64,000 nt of DNA. Origin: Caballeronia sp. Lep1P3 (GTDB lineage: Bacteria > Pseudomonadota > Gammaproteobacteria > Burkholderiales > Burkholderiaceae). A program made the position numbers and the translations under genes. The stretch covers positions 124,001 through 188,000 of the forward strand of contig NZ_CP084265.1 of assembly GCF_022879595.1 (NCBI RefSeq), read 5' to 3'. The notes beneath the pieces are model-generated. The model did no database searches. It worked only from the letters and a program-made list of their open reading frames with translations, and was not told where the DNA came from. Positions 31,724-41,047 of the stretch are shown here, piece after piece. Positions within the stretch are counted from its first letter, which is position 1. Every line of letters starts with the position of its first letter.

Positions 31724-33451
31724 TTGAACATTCGTAAATTCATCGGCGCAAACAGCCGCGACGCACTGCGACAGGTTCGTGAAGTCCTCGGTCCCGATGC
31801 CGTCGTGCTGTCCAACCGCACGCTCGATGACGGTTCGGTGGAGATCGTGAGCGTCGCCGACAGCGACCTCGCCTCGATTTCGCCGAACGCGCAGGAACAG
31901 GCCGCGCCCGCGACGTTCCCCAGCGCGACGCCGCGCGCCGCGCTCGCGCAAGCTGCGGCAGCCGCAGCCGCGAAGCAGTCGGCCGCCAATCCGTATGCAA
32001 GCGGCGACGTGTTCTCGTCGGTCTTCGGCGCGAACACCGACGCAGACGCCGACGATTTCCAAGCGGAATCGCACGCCGACGAAACGCCGCGCACGATGGC
32101 CGAATCGAATCCGTGGCTGATCCAGCATGCGCGGCGCGTGGCGGAGCAGGCCGCGCTGCCGTCGAACCGTCCGCTGACGGCGTCCGCCGCGATCGCGCGC
32201 GGACTCGGCGTGCCGGTGCCGCCGAAAGCGTCGTCGCCGAAGAACGCGGGCGCGAAGGCATCGCGCGAGAACGCGCAGCCGAAGATCGATACGCCCGAGT
32301 GGGCGCGTGAAGCCGCGCAAGTTGCCGCGCGCCGCGCCGCGCAGCACATCAACGCAAGCGCGCCGGAAGCCGTTGAGCGCGCCGATGCATCGCCGGAAAA
32401 AGCATTCGACGCGCTGCCCGCGAACGCCGCCGCCGTCGTCACCGAAGCGATCCGTGCGCGCATGGAGCAAGTCGTCAACGAAACGGTGATGAACGAACTC
32501 TCGTCGATGCGCGAGATGATGGAAGAGCAGTTCTCCGGTCTCATGTGGGGCGAGCGCCAGCGCCGCAATCCGGGCAACGCCGCGCTGACCAAGCGCCTCT
32601 TTGCCGCGGGCTTCTCGGCGCAACTCGTGCGCATGGTCGTCGACAACATGCCGGAAATGGAAAGCGCCGAGCACGCGCTGGAATGGGTGCAGGAAGTTCT
32701 TTCAGCGAATCTGCCGGTGATGGCGAGCGAAGACGCGCTGATGGAACGCGGCGGCGTCTTCGCGCTGATGGGCCCGACGGGCGTCGGCAAGACGACGACC
32801 ACGGCGAAGCTCGCCGCGCGCTGCGTGATGCGCTTCGGCGCAAGCAAGGTCGCGCTGCTCACGACCGACAGCTACCGGATCGGCGCGCATGAGCAACTGC
32901 GCATTTTCGGAAAGATTCTCGGCGTCTCGGTCCACGCGGTGAAAGACGCCGCCGACCTGCAGCTCGCGCTTTCGGAGCTGCGCAACAAGCACATCGTGCT
33001 GATCGACACCATCGGCATGAGCCAGCGCGATCGCATGGTGTCCGACCAGATTTCGATGCTCTGCGGCGCGGGTCAGCCGGTTCAGCGCCTGCTGCTGCTC
33101 AACGCGACGAGCCACGGCGACACGCTCAACGAAGTCGTGCAGGCCTACAAGAGCGCCGCCGACCAGCCGCCGCTCGCGGGCTGCATCCTCACGAAGCTCG
33201 ACGAAGCGACCAATCTCGGCGGCGTGCTCGACACGGTGATCCGCTACAAGCTGCCGGTGCATTACGTATCGACCGGACAGAAGGTGCCGGAGAACCTGTA
33301 CGTCGCGACGAAGCGTTTTCTCATCAAGAGCGCGTTCTGCATTCCGCGCGACGGTTCGCCGTTCGTGCCGCAGGACGACGAAGTGCCGGCTCTGCTTTCC
33401 GCATTGTCCGCGCGTGCCACCACCGAACTGCATGAGGTCCGCTTTGGATAA
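31724..33451 (+). CDS. flhF: Flagellar SRP-like GTPase FlhF
   Basis: FlhF is a signal-recognition-particle type GTPase that sets the site and number of flagella. The 575-residue protein has the N-terminal B domain (NIRKFIGANSRDALRQVREVLGPDAVVLSNR), a long Ala-rich linker and an NG GTPase domain with MGPTGVGKTTTTAKLA, TTDSYRIGAHEQL and LIDTIGMSQRD. I chose the TTG at 31724 as start because FlhF homologues begin M-N-I-R-K-F and GGGGG lies just upstream. An ATG at 31637 would add 29 unconserved residues. It overlaps flhG by 20 bases. Its usual neighbours flhB and flhA are about 17 kb away. Confidence 0.93.
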   Translation: MNIRKFIGANSRDALRQVREVLGPDAVVLSNRTLDDGSVEIVSVADSDLASISPNAQEQAAPATFPSATPRAALAQAAAAAAAKQSAANPYASGDVFSSVFGANTDADADDFQAESHADETPRTMAESNPWLIQHARRVAEQAALPSNRPLTASAAIARGLGVPVPPKASSPKNAGAKASRENAQPKIDTPEWAREAAQVAARRAAQHINASAPEAVERADASPEKAFDALPANAAAVVTEAIRARMEQVVNETVMNELSSMREMMEEQFSGLMWGERQRRNPGNAALTKRLFAAGFSAQLVRMVVDNMPEMESAEHALEWVQEVLSANLPVMASEDALMERGGVFALMGPTGVGKTTTTAKLAARCVMRFGASKVALLTTDSYRIGAHEQLRIFGKILGVSVHAVKDAADLQLALSELRNKHIVLIDTIGMSQRDRMVSDQISMLCGAGQPVQRLLLLNATSHGDTLNEVVQAYKSAADQPPLAGCILTKLDEATNLGGVLDTVIRYKLPVHYVSTGQKVPENLYVATKRFLIKSAFCIPRDGSPFVPQDDEVPALLSALSARATTELHEVRFG

Positions 33452-34361
33452 GTTCGTGCTCGATCAGGCTGAAGGCCTGCGACGGCTGCTGACGCGCGCC
33501 GGTTCGCGCGTGGTCGCGGTCGCGGGCGGACCGGCGGGCATTGGCTGCACGTCGGCGGTGGTGAATCTCGGCGCGGCGCTCGCCGTGCATGGCAAGGACG
33601 TGCTCGTGATCGACGAGCGGCAGAACGTGGCATCGGCTGCGCGCATGGCGGGCTTGTCCGGCGCGGGCGCTTTCGCGGCGGTGATGTCGGGCCGCCAGAG
33701 CGTGCAGGAAGCGGTGACGCGCACGCCGTTCGGCTTCTCGATGATCGCCGCGCCGCGCGACGAGCGCATCAGCCACGACGCCGCGCAGTGCCGCGCGTTA
33801 CTCGACGGCCCCGCGGACATCGTGCTGATCGATACGCAGCTCGACCGGCATGGCGCGCTCTCGTCGCTCGCGGCGCAGGCGCATGACTTTCTCATCGTGA
33901 CGCGCGCGGCCGCGTCGGCGATCACCGAGGCGTATGCGTGCATCAAGCGTCTGCACTACGCGCATGGGATCGGCCAGTTCCGCGTGCTCGTCAATCACGT
34001 ACAGAACCCGGCCGATGCGGCGGTCGCGTTCGACAACCTCTCGAGTGTCGCGAGCCGGTATCTGGCCGTGTCGCTCGTGCAGGCAGGATATGTGTCCGAG
34101 GATGCGCGCGTCACTCGGGCAAGGGAGCTGTCGCGCTCGGCGGTGGAAGCGTTCCCGGCTACGGCCGCGGCGCGCGACTACCGGCAGATCGCGGCCGAAC
34201 TCCTGCATTGGCCGATGCGTCCCGCGCCGCATGCGCGCGAGACGCGCCTGGCCAGCGACGCGCGGTTTTCGGCAGGCGAGTCTGAGCAGGGCGGGCGGGA
34301 GGCGTTGCGCATGGCGCATGCGCTTTCCGGTCATGCATTGAGCAGCACGGCGTCGATGTGA
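33432..34361 (+). CDS. flhG: FlhG (FleN/YlxH), MinD-like regulator of flagellar number, with a degenerate P-loop
   Basis: The 309-residue protein has the ParA/MinD fold and sits between flhF and fliA, the standard position of flhG. The nucleotide loop reads GGPAGIGCTS (residues 32-41), where functional members have the pattern KGGxGKT. Both the signature lysine and the P-loop lysine are missing. The VLVIDE and IVLIDTQLD segments are kept. It may bind nucleotide weakly or act without hydrolysis. The C-terminal 50 residues are a variable tail. The start at 33432 is inside the flhF end; a TTG at 33444 is possible. Confidence 0.88.
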   Translation: MRSALDKFVLDQAEGLRRLLTRAGSRVVAVAGGPAGIGCTSAVVNLGAALAVHGKDVLVIDERQNVASAARMAGLSGAGAFAAVMSGRQSVQEAVTRTPFGFSMIAAPRDERISHDAAQCRALLDGPADIVLIDTQLDRHGALSSLAAQAHDFLIVTRAAASAITEAYACIKRLHYAHGIGQFRVLVNHVQNPADAAVAFDNLSSVASRYLAVSLVQAGYVSEDARVTRARELSRSAVEAFPATAAARDYRQIAAELLHWPMRPAPHARETRLASDARFSAGESEQGGREALRMAHALSGHALSSTASM

Positions 34362-34381
34362 CAAAGACTAAGGTGACCCAG

Positions 34382-35113
34382 ATGTACAACGCCCAAGGCA
34401 AACTCTCGCAATCCGACGTGCTTACGCGCTATGCGCCGCTCGTTCGCAGATTGGGACTTCAGCTCGTCGCCAAGATGCCGGCGAGCGTCGATCTCGACGA
34501 TCTCATCCAGGCGGGCATGATCGGTCTGATGGACGCGGCGAGCCGCTACAAGGAAGATCAGGGCGCGCAGTTCGAGACGTACGCGAGCCAGCGCATTCGC
34601 GGCGCGATGCTCGACGAACTTCGCGCGAACGACTGGCTGCCGCGCAGCATGCGCAAGACATCGCGCGAGGTGGAAAGCGCGGTGCACAAGGTCGAGCAGA
34701 ATCTCGGGCGCTCGGCAAGCGAAACCGAGATCGCCGAGCACATGAAGTTGCCGCTCGACGAGTATCAGTCGATGCTGCAGGACCTGCATGGCAGCCAGCT
34801 CATCTACTACGAAGACTTCGATCGCTCCGCCGACGACGAGCCGTTCCTCGACCGCTATTGCGTCGATCGTTCGGACCCGCTGTCCGCGCTGCTCGACGAC
34901 AGCCTGCGCGGTGCGCTGATCGAAGCCATCGACAAGCTGCCGGAACGCGAGAAGCTCCTGATGAGCCTCTACTACGAACGCGGCCTGAACCTGCGCGAAA
35001 TCGGCGCGGTGATGGAAGTGAGCGAATCGCGCGTGTGCCAGTTGCACAGCCAGGCGGTCGCGCGGCTGCGCACGAAGCTGCGCGAGCAGGCGTGGACGGG
35101 CGTGGAGGCGTAA
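34382..35113 (+). CDS. fliA: Flagellar sigma factor FliA (sigma-28)
   Basis: The 243-residue protein has sigma regions 2 (DLDDLIQAGMIGLMDAASRY and FETYASQRIRGAMLDELR), 3 and 4 (NLREIGAVMEVSESRVCQLHSQAVARL). It directs late flagellar and chemotaxis genes. The ATG at 34382 is preceded by AAGGTGA. A GTG at 34358 that overlaps the flhG stop is the alternative. Its anti-sigma factor FlgM is encoded at 54509-54844, behind a promoter that matches the FliA consensus. Confidence 0.96.
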   Translation: MYNAQGKLSQSDVLTRYAPLVRRLGLQLVAKMPASVDLDDLIQAGMIGLMDAASRYKEDQGAQFETYASQRIRGAMLDELRANDWLPRSMRKTSREVESAVHKVEQNLGRSASETEIAEHMKLPLDEYQSMLQDLHGSQLIYYEDFDRSADDEPFLDRYCVDRSDPLSALLDDSLRGALIEAIDKLPEREKLLMSLYYERGLNLREIGAVMEVSESRVCQLHSQAVARLRTKLREQAWTGVEA

Positions 35114-35129
35114 GCGCGCGAGCGCGCGC

Positions 35130-36212
35130 CTAGTTCGCCTCGAAGTCGCGCGCTTCGGCGAACACCGTCTTGCCAATGCCGAGACGCTTCGCGCGATACA
35201 TCGCGCGGTCGGCGGCGCGCAGCACGGCGCTCATGTCGGCGCGGCCCGCTTGCGCCGCGCTCGACAGCATGCACGCGCCGATGCTCGCCGACACCGACAC
35301 CTGCCGTTCCTGCACCGACGTGATCGATGCGAGCGCCGCGTGAATGCCTTCGGTGATCGAAAGAACCGCGTCGCGGTCGCGCACGCGATGCGCGAGCACG
35401 ACGAACTCGTCGCCGCCGAGCCGCGCGACGGCGTCGCTCGCGTGCGTGCGCCGCGCGAGCAGTTGCGCGAATTGCTGCAACAGCATGTCGCCGACGGCGT
35501 GGCCGTAGGTATCGTTGACTTCCTTGAAGCCGTCGAGATCGATGAGCAAGAGCGCGGTGTCCGCCACCGATGCAGCCATCGCCCGGTCGACGATCCGCTT
35601 GAGCGCATAGCGGTTCGCGAGTCCGGTGAGCGGATCGGTGGATGCCTGACGCGCTAGATCGCGGTTGGCGCTGCCGAGCCTGTCGACGAGCACGCCCAGG
35701 TACACCGACGCGGCGATGGCGCTGAGCGCCAGCCCGAGCGCCGCGGGCCGGTTCGCGCGCCACCACGGCTGCCAGAGCGCGAGCGCCACGATGACGGCGA
35801 TTGCCGTCGCGCACGACACCGCGAGCGTGCGCTTCCCGTAGCGGCAACCCGATCCGATCAGAAACCAGAAAACGACCCACAGCAGCGGCAAGGCGCTTGC
35901 GCCGCCAGCGGCGAGGGCTGCGCCGAGGAGCGCCTGATCCGCGATCGTCGTGACGACGAGGCGCGTCTGCGAAGGCGAACTCGCGCGATTCACGACGAGC
36001 AGCGTCAGCGCGCCATAGCACGCGTAGAGCGCGACGATGCGCGCGACCATCGACGCATCGCGCGATGGGAAAAGCCACGCGTAGCAACAGTACGCGATGA
36101 GCACGCACGCGCCGAGAACCACGCGAAGGGTGGCCTGCTCACGTTCCGGATGTCGATGCTGCGCCCACGCGAAAGCATAGGCCCGGCGTTCTGGCGGGTG
36201 CGCGTGCTCCAT
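35130..36212 (-). CDS. Membrane-bound diguanylate cyclase (GGDEF)
   Basis: The 360-residue protein has five or six membrane helices in residues 30-175, then a GGDEF domain (about 190-350) with LGGDEFVVL at 265-273. It should make cyclic di-GMP from two GTP. The position of the inhibitory I-site, normally RxxD five residues before GGDEF, reads HASD, so product inhibition is probably lost. The ATG at 36212 has AGGGGA upstream. It converges with fliA, which suggests, but does not prove, a link to motility control. The membrane part is not a recognised sensor domain to me. Confidence 0.9.
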   Translation of the reverse strand: MEHAHPPERRAYAFAWAQHRHPEREQATLRVVLGACVLIAYCCYAWLFPSRDASMVARIVALYACYGALTLLVVNRASSPSQTRLVVTTIADQALLGAALAAGGASALPLLWVVFWFLIGSGCRYGKRTLAVSCATAIAVIVALALWQPWWRANRPAALGLALSAIAASVYLGVLVDRLGSANRDLARQASTDPLTGLANRYALKRIVDRAMAASVADTALLLIDLDGFKEVNDTYGHAVGDMLLQQFAQLLARRTHASDAVARLGGDEFVVLAHRVRDRDAVLSITEGIHAALASITSVQERQVSVSASIGACMLSSAAQAGRADMSAVLRAADRAMYRAKRLGIGKTVFAEARDFEAN

Positions 36213-36299
36213 GATGATCCCCTGGTCTTCGTCGCGTGGCGTCGCGTGGGTTGAGTGCGCGCGCTGTGTTTTGTGCTTGTTTTGCCCCGTTGCGATGCT

Positions 36300-36339
36300 G
36301 GGGTATTTTGCAGGTTTTTGGGGTGGGGTGTGGTGGGGG
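36300..36339 (+). other. G-tract cluster between the GGDEF gene and tRNA-Arg
   Basis: Four runs of four or five G (36300-36303, 36320-36323, 36325-36328, 36335-36339) fall within 40 bases on the plus strand. The pattern could form a G-quadruplex with one long loop. It lies in the leader of the minus-strand GGDEF gene. No other feature is seen between 36213 and 36406. Confidence 0.4.
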
Positions 36340-36406
36340 CGTGCGGTAATGCGTCGGGGCCGGCGGGAGGACGAAACGTCGCGAGATGCGTAAGGATGGA
36401 TGATAT

Positions 36407-36482
36407 TGGCGCGCCCGGCTGGGATCGAACCAGCAACCCCTGCCTTCGGAGGGCAGTACTCTATCCATTGAGCTACGGGCGC
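36407..36482 (-). tRNA. tRNA-Arg, anticodon CCG
   Basis: On the minus strand the 76-base sequence folds as a cloverleaf. The 7 bp acceptor stem is GCGCCCG/CGGGCGC with discriminator G and an encoded CCA. The anticodon stem is CTGCC/GGCAG with loop CTCCGAA (anticodon CCG, reading CGG), and the T arm contains GGTTCGATCC. It stands alone, 194 bases upstream of the GGDEF gene in the same direction. Confidence 0.96.
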
Positions 36483-36684
36483 TTCGGCGGGAGCCTTGCG
36501 TGTAGGGTGCCAGAAGGCGGCCGCAAGACCCATGCGAATCCGAGAGAATACCCGGTTTCCATGAATCCGTCCATCGCGCGGGGCGGAAGCGGCCTTTCGC
36601 ACGCCGACGCAATCGCCGCGCGATGCGGGTAAACGCCCGTTTGCACGCGCACGAGCGCCAGCGCCTTCCGTTAAACGTTCCGTC

Positions 36685-36690
36685 TATAAT
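36685..36690 (+). promoter_or_regulatory. Candidate -10 element for the cytochrome c gene
   Basis: A perfect TATAAT lies 84 bases before the cytochrome c start in a 291-base gap after the tRNA. No good -35 is present 16-18 bases upstream, so any promoter here may need an activator. Confidence 0.4.
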
Positions 36691-36773
36691 CGACCGTGCC
36701 TTCCAGCAGGCGACGCACAACGCAAAGCTGTCACTGAACCGACTCACCTAAAAAAACGGGAGACGAGACAAGC

Positions 36774-37670
36774 ATGAGCGAAGCACCCCACGGAGCCCCG
36801 ATCAAGACCCCCGGCCAACTCATCGCGGCGGTGATCGCGGGATTCGGCATTCCCGTCGCCATCATCGTTCTGCTCGCGGTTTACGTCGACAACACGACGC
36901 GCACCGGCGCAGGCACCAATCTCGACGCATCCATCGAACAGAGAATCGCACCGGCCGCGCAAGTCGATATCCGCGATGCCAACGCGCCGCGCGTCTACAA
37001 GACCGGCGAGGAAGTGTTCAAGGCCGTCTGCTCCGCATGTCACGCAACCGGCACCGCCGGCGCGCCCAAGTTCGGCGATTCAGGCGCATGGGCGCCGCGC
37101 ATCAGCGAAGGTTACGACACGCTCCTGCACAACGCGCTCAACGGCAAGGGCGCGATGCCGCCGCGCGGCGGCACCAGCCCCGACGACTACAGCGACTTCG
37201 AAATCGCGCGCGCCGTCGTCTATATGGCGAACAACGGCGGCGCCAAGTTCGACGAGCCCGCGCAACCCGCGCCGGGCGCGGCGGCTACATCGGCCGGATC
37301 GGCAGCATCGGCGCCAGCGGCCGCTTCGGGCGCGAACGAGAACGCGCAGGCCGCAGCCGCCGTCGCCGCGCTGGCCTCCGTGCCGCAGACGGCATCGGCT
37401 CCGGCGGCGGGCGCGCAAAGCGCCGATGCGTCGCAGGCCGGCAAGGCGCTCTACGAGCAGGTCTGTCAGGCGTGCCACGCGGCGGGCGTGCTCAATGCGC
37501 CGAAGTTCGGCGACAAGGCCGCCTGGGCGCCGCGCCTCAAGGACCCGATGGACACCGTCTACAACTACGCGCTGCACGGCAAGGGCGCGATGCCGCCGAA
37601 GGGCGGATCGAACGCGCCGGACGCGGATGTGAAGGCGGCCGTCGACTACATGGTGAATGCGTCGAAGTAA
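36774..37670 (+). CDS. Membrane-anchored dihaem cytochrome c
   Basis: The 298-residue protein has an uncleaved N-terminal membrane anchor (about residues 15-38). Two similar class I cytochrome domains follow, with haem motifs CSACH (86-90) and CQACH (231-235), each with a GKGAMPP methionine-ligand motif. An Ala-rich linker joins the domains. The two halves are clearly related to each other, so the protein arose by duplication. It should carry electrons in the periplasm, probably to a terminal oxidase. Partners are not encoded nearby. Confidence 0.9.
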   Translation: MSEAPHGAPIKTPGQLIAAVIAGFGIPVAIIVLLAVYVDNTTRTGAGTNLDASIEQRIAPAAQVDIRDANAPRVYKTGEEVFKAVCSACHATGTAGAPKFGDSGAWAPRISEGYDTLLHNALNGKGAMPPRGGTSPDDYSDFEIARAVVYMANNGGAKFDEPAQPAPGAAATSAGSAASAPAAASGANENAQAAAAVAALASVPQTASAPAAGAQSADASQAGKALYEQVCQACHAAGVLNAPKFGDKAAWAPRLKDPMDTVYNYALHGKGAMPPKGGSNAPDADVKAAVDYMVNASK

Positions 37671-37688
37671 GCGAACGCGGCGAAGGCT

Positions 37689-39776
37689 TCAGTTCTTCTG
37701 CAGCATCGCCTTCAGCATCGCCATGCGGTCCTTCGGCGAAAGCGGCTTCTCTTCTTCGGTGGGCGGCGGGGCATCGTCGAGCAGCATCTCGGGGATGAAC
37801 CGCGACGGCTCGCACACCACCGTCTCCCGCGCGCGCTTGCGCTTCTTGCACCAGTTCAGATGCAGGCTGCGCTGCGCGCGCGTGATCGCGACGTACATCA
37901 GGCGGCGCTCTTCCTCGATGCGCGAATCGTCGATCGGCGCGTCGCCGTCCGAGCCGCCGCGATGCGGCATGATGCCTTCCTCGACGCCCACGAGAAACAC
38001 ATGCGGATATTCCAGGCCCTTCGACGCGTGCACCGTCGAAAGCCGCACCGCGTCCGGGTCTTCGTCCTTGCCTTCGAGCATCGACATCAGCGCGACGGTC
38101 TGAATCAGCCCGAGCAGATTCTTGCCTTCGCCGGCCAAACCGTCGGCGGTGTCGAAACCCGTCTGCTCGGCTTCCGGCGCCGCTTCGGGCTTCGTGCCCT
38201 TGCGCTTGAGCCATTCGAGAAACTCCAGCACGTTCTGCCATTTCGACTGCGCCTGCCGCTCGTCGAAGGCATCGTAGAGATAGGCCTCGTAGTGGATGGC
38301 TTCCATCATGTCGTCGAGGACTTCGGTCGCCGGATCGCGCGCGGCGCGGTCCGATAGCCGGCGAATCCACTCGCAGAACGTGCGCAGCGGCTCTACCTGA
38401 CGCGCCGACAGCCGCGCCTCGATGCCGCCCATGAACACCGCTTCGAACAGCGACACCTTCGCCGCGCCCGCGAACGCGCCGAGCGCTTCGAGCGTCGTGT
38501 TGCCGACGCCGCGCCGGGGCGTCGTGATCGCGCGGATGAAGGCGGGATCGTCGTCGGGATTCGCGATCAGGCGCAAATACGCGATCAGGTCCTTGATCTC
38601 GGCGCGGTCGAAGAACGACTGCCCGCCCGAGAGCACATATGGAATGCGTTCGCGCCGCAGCACCTGCTCGAAGATGCGCGCCTGAAAATTGCCGCGATAC
38701 AGGATGGCGTAGTCGCGAAACGCCGCGCGCCGCTCGAACTTGTGCGCCGAGAGGCGAAAGACGACGGATTCGGCTTCGTGCTCTTCGTCGTTGCAGCCGG
38801 TGACCGTGATCGTGTCGCCCATGCCGTGCTCGGACCACAGCTTCTTCTCGAAGAGCTTCGGATTGTTCGCGATGACGTTGTTCGCCGCCGTCAGAATTCG
38901 CACCGTCGAGCGATAGTTCTGCTCCAGCTTCACGACGTGCAGCTTCGGGAAGTCCTTGCCGAGCTGCGCGAGGTTTTCGAGCGTCGCGCCGCGCCAGCCG
39001 TAGATGGCCTGATCGTCGTCGCCGACCGCCGTGAACGCCGCGCGCGGGCCGGCGAGCAGCTTGAGCAATTCGTACTGGCAGGCGTTCGTGTCCTGATATT
39101 CGTCGATCAGCAGATAACGCAGGCGGTTCTGCCACTTCTCGCGCACCGGCTCGTTTTCCGCGAAGAGCTGCGCGGGGCGCAGGATCAGATCGTCGAAATC
39201 GAGCGCCTGATACGCGTGCAGCGTCGCCGCATAGCTCCGGTAGACGATCGCGGCCTGATGCTCGTCCTCGTTGCTCGCGAGCACGGCGGCGTGATCGGGC
39301 GAGACCATCGCGTTCTTCCACAGCGAGATGATCGACTGGATCTTGCGGATGAGGCCCTTGTCGGTCGTGCCGAGCTGCTCCTGGACCATGCCGAAGCAGT
39401 CGTCGGAATCCATGATGGAAAACTGCGGCTTCAGGCCGACGTGTTCCGCTTCCTGCCGCATGATCTGCACGCCGAGCGAGTGGAACGTGCAGATGGTCAA
39501 CTGATTGACCGGCACTTTGCGGCCTTCCTTGCCGGGCGTGGTGAGCGTCTTGCCTTCCAGCAGCTTCGCGGTGCGCTCGCGCATTTCGAGCGCGGCCTTG
39601 TTCGTGAACGTGAGCGCGGCGATGTGCTTCGGCTCGAAACCCTTTCCTTCGATCAGATGCGCGATCTTCTGCGTGATGACGCGCGTCTTGCCGCTGCCCG
39701 CGCCGGCGAGCACGAGACAGGGACCATCGAGATAGCGCACGGCTTCGCTTTGCGCGGCGTTGAGACCTGCGGGCAT
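37689..39776 (-). CDS. rep: ATP-dependent DNA helicase Rep (UvrD family)
   Basis: The 695-residue protein is a superfamily 1A 3'-5' helicase. It has the Q-motif (LNAAQSEAVRY), Walker A LAGAGSGKTRVI, motif II LIDEYQDTN, motif III AVGDDDQAIYGWRGA, motif V VHASKGLEYPHVFLVG and motif VI EEERRLMYVAITRA. Length and motifs fit Rep better than UvrD, which is longer. Rep clears protein blocks ahead of the fork. ATG 39776 was chosen; a GTG at 39812 would add 12 residues. Confidence 0.9.
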   Translation of the reverse strand: MPAGLNAAQSEAVRYLDGPCLVLAGAGSGKTRVITQKIAHLIEGKGFEPKHIAALTFTNKAALEMRERTAKLLEGKTLTTPGKEGRKVPVNQLTICTFHSLGVQIMRQEAEHVGLKPQFSIMDSDDCFGMVQEQLGTTDKGLIRKIQSIISLWKNAMVSPDHAAVLASNEDEHQAAIVYRSYAATLHAYQALDFDDLILRPAQLFAENEPVREKWQNRLRYLLIDEYQDTNACQYELLKLLAGPRAAFTAVGDDDQAIYGWRGATLENLAQLGKDFPKLHVVKLEQNYRSTVRILTAANNVIANNPKLFEKKLWSEHGMGDTITVTGCNDEEHEAESVVFRLSAHKFERRAAFRDYAILYRGNFQARIFEQVLRRERIPYVLSGGQSFFDRAEIKDLIAYLRLIANPDDDPAFIRAITTPRRGVGNTTLEALGAFAGAAKVSLFEAVFMGGIEARLSARQVEPLRTFCEWIRRLSDRAARDPATEVLDDMMEAIHYEAYLYDAFDERQAQSKWQNVLEFLEWLKRKGTKPEAAPEAEQTGFDTADGLAGEGKNLLGLIQTVALMSMLEGKDEDPDAVRLSTVHASKGLEYPHVFLVGVEEGIMPHRGGSDGDAPIDDSRIEEERRLMYVAITRAQRSLHLNWCKKRKRARETVVCEPSRFIPEMLLDDAPPPTEEEKPLSPKDRMAMLKAMLQKN

Positions 39777-39989
39777 CGTTTCGGATTCTGGAAAGTGAGG
39801 CGGGCGGCGCACGGCAAAGAGCGACGCCGCTGATTGAACTGCGAGAACCGCCGCGCAACTCGTTGAAAGCGCGACAAATTCGAGAGCGCGATGTTAACAC
39901 GATAGCGCGCGGCGGGTTTTGGCCCCCGTTCGTTTTCCGGTGGCGGCAACGGGGCGCCATGCCACAATATCCGACCGATCCACGACAAG

Positions 39990-41045
39990 ATGATGCCCAC
40001 AATGAGTTCAGCACTGAAAGTCGGCCTGATGGGTTACGGTCTCGCCGGCGCGACGTTCCACGCGCCCGTCATCGAGCATTGCGGGCGGGCCGAAGTCGCG
40101 GCCATCGCGACGAGCCAGGCCGAGCGCGCGCAGGCCGATTACCCGGACGCGCGAATCGTCGCCGACTTCGATGCGCTCATTGCGCTCGACGACATTGCGT
40201 GCATCGTGATCGCCACGCCGAACGACACGCATTTCGAGCTTGCGCAACGCTCGCTCGCGGCGGGCAAGCACGTCGTCGTCGACAAGCCCGTGACGCTTTC
40301 CGCCCGCGATGCGCGCGCGCTCGCCGATCTCGCCGCCCAACGCGGGCTGCTGTTCGCGCCGTTCCACAACCGTCGCTGGGACGGCGACTTCCTGACGGTG
40401 CGTGCGCTGATCGAAAGTGGGCGGCTCGGGCGCATCACGCATTACGAATCGCACTTCGACCGCTTTCGTCCGAAAGTGCCGCAGCGCTGGCGCGAGGAAG
40501 CGTCGCGCGGCGGTGGCCTGCTGTTCGATCTCGGGCCGCATCTGATCGATCAGGCGCTCACGCTCTTCGGCGCGCCGCAGACGGTGACGGCGTTCGTGAA
40601 GGCGCATCGCGACCACGCGCACGCGCCGGACTACGTGCATCTCGTGCTCGGTTATGACGACAAGCAAGTGGTCCTGCACGCGAGCGCGCTCGCCGCGCTG
40701 GAACCGCCGCGATTCGCGATTCACGGCACGCGCGGCAGTTATGTGAAGACCGGGCTCGACGTGCAGGAAGATCAGTTGCGCTCGGGCATGCGGCCGGGCA
40801 ACGCGGAATTCGGCAAGAATCCGCCGGGATTGCTGCGCGAAGTCGATGGCGATCACGACCTGCGGCATCAATTCGCGACCCGCGACGGCGCGTATGTGGA
40901 GTTTTATCGGGCGCTGGCGGCGTCGGTGCTGGACGGCAAGCCGTTTCCGGTGACGCCGCAGGATGCGGTCGATGTGATGACGGTCATCGAGCTGGCGATG
41001 GAAAGCGAGCGCGAGCAGCGGGCGGTGGCGTTCGTGCGGCGCTGA
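39990..41045 (+). CDS. Gfo/Idh/MocA family NAD(P)-dependent oxidoreductase
   Basis: The 351-residue protein has an N-terminal Rossmann fold (LMGYGLAGATFHAPVI) with the family DKPVTL motif (usually EKP) and a catalytic-site segment DLGPHLIDQAL. It resembles the YdgJ/IolW branch, which acts on inositols or similar polyols, but the substrate cannot be assigned. ATGs at 39990, 39993 and 40002 are all possible starts. It is divergent from rep and convergent with the next small gene, with 2 bases between stops. Confidence 0.85.
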   Translation: MMPTMSSALKVGLMGYGLAGATFHAPVIEHCGRAEVAAIATSQAERAQADYPDARIVADFDALIALDDIACIVIATPNDTHFELAQRSLAAGKHVVVDKPVTLSARDARALADLAAQRGLLFAPFHNRRWDGDFLTVRALIESGRLGRITHYESHFDRFRPKVPQRWREEASRGGGLLFDLGPHLIDQALTLFGAPQTVTAFVKAHRDHAHAPDYVHLVLGYDDKQVVLHASALAALEPPRFAIHGTRGSYVKTGLDVQEDQLRSGMRPGNAEFGKNPPGLLREVDGDHDLRHQFATRDGAYVEFYRALAASVLDGKPFPVTPQDAVDVMTVIELAMESEREQRAVAFVRR

Positions 41046-41047
41046 GG

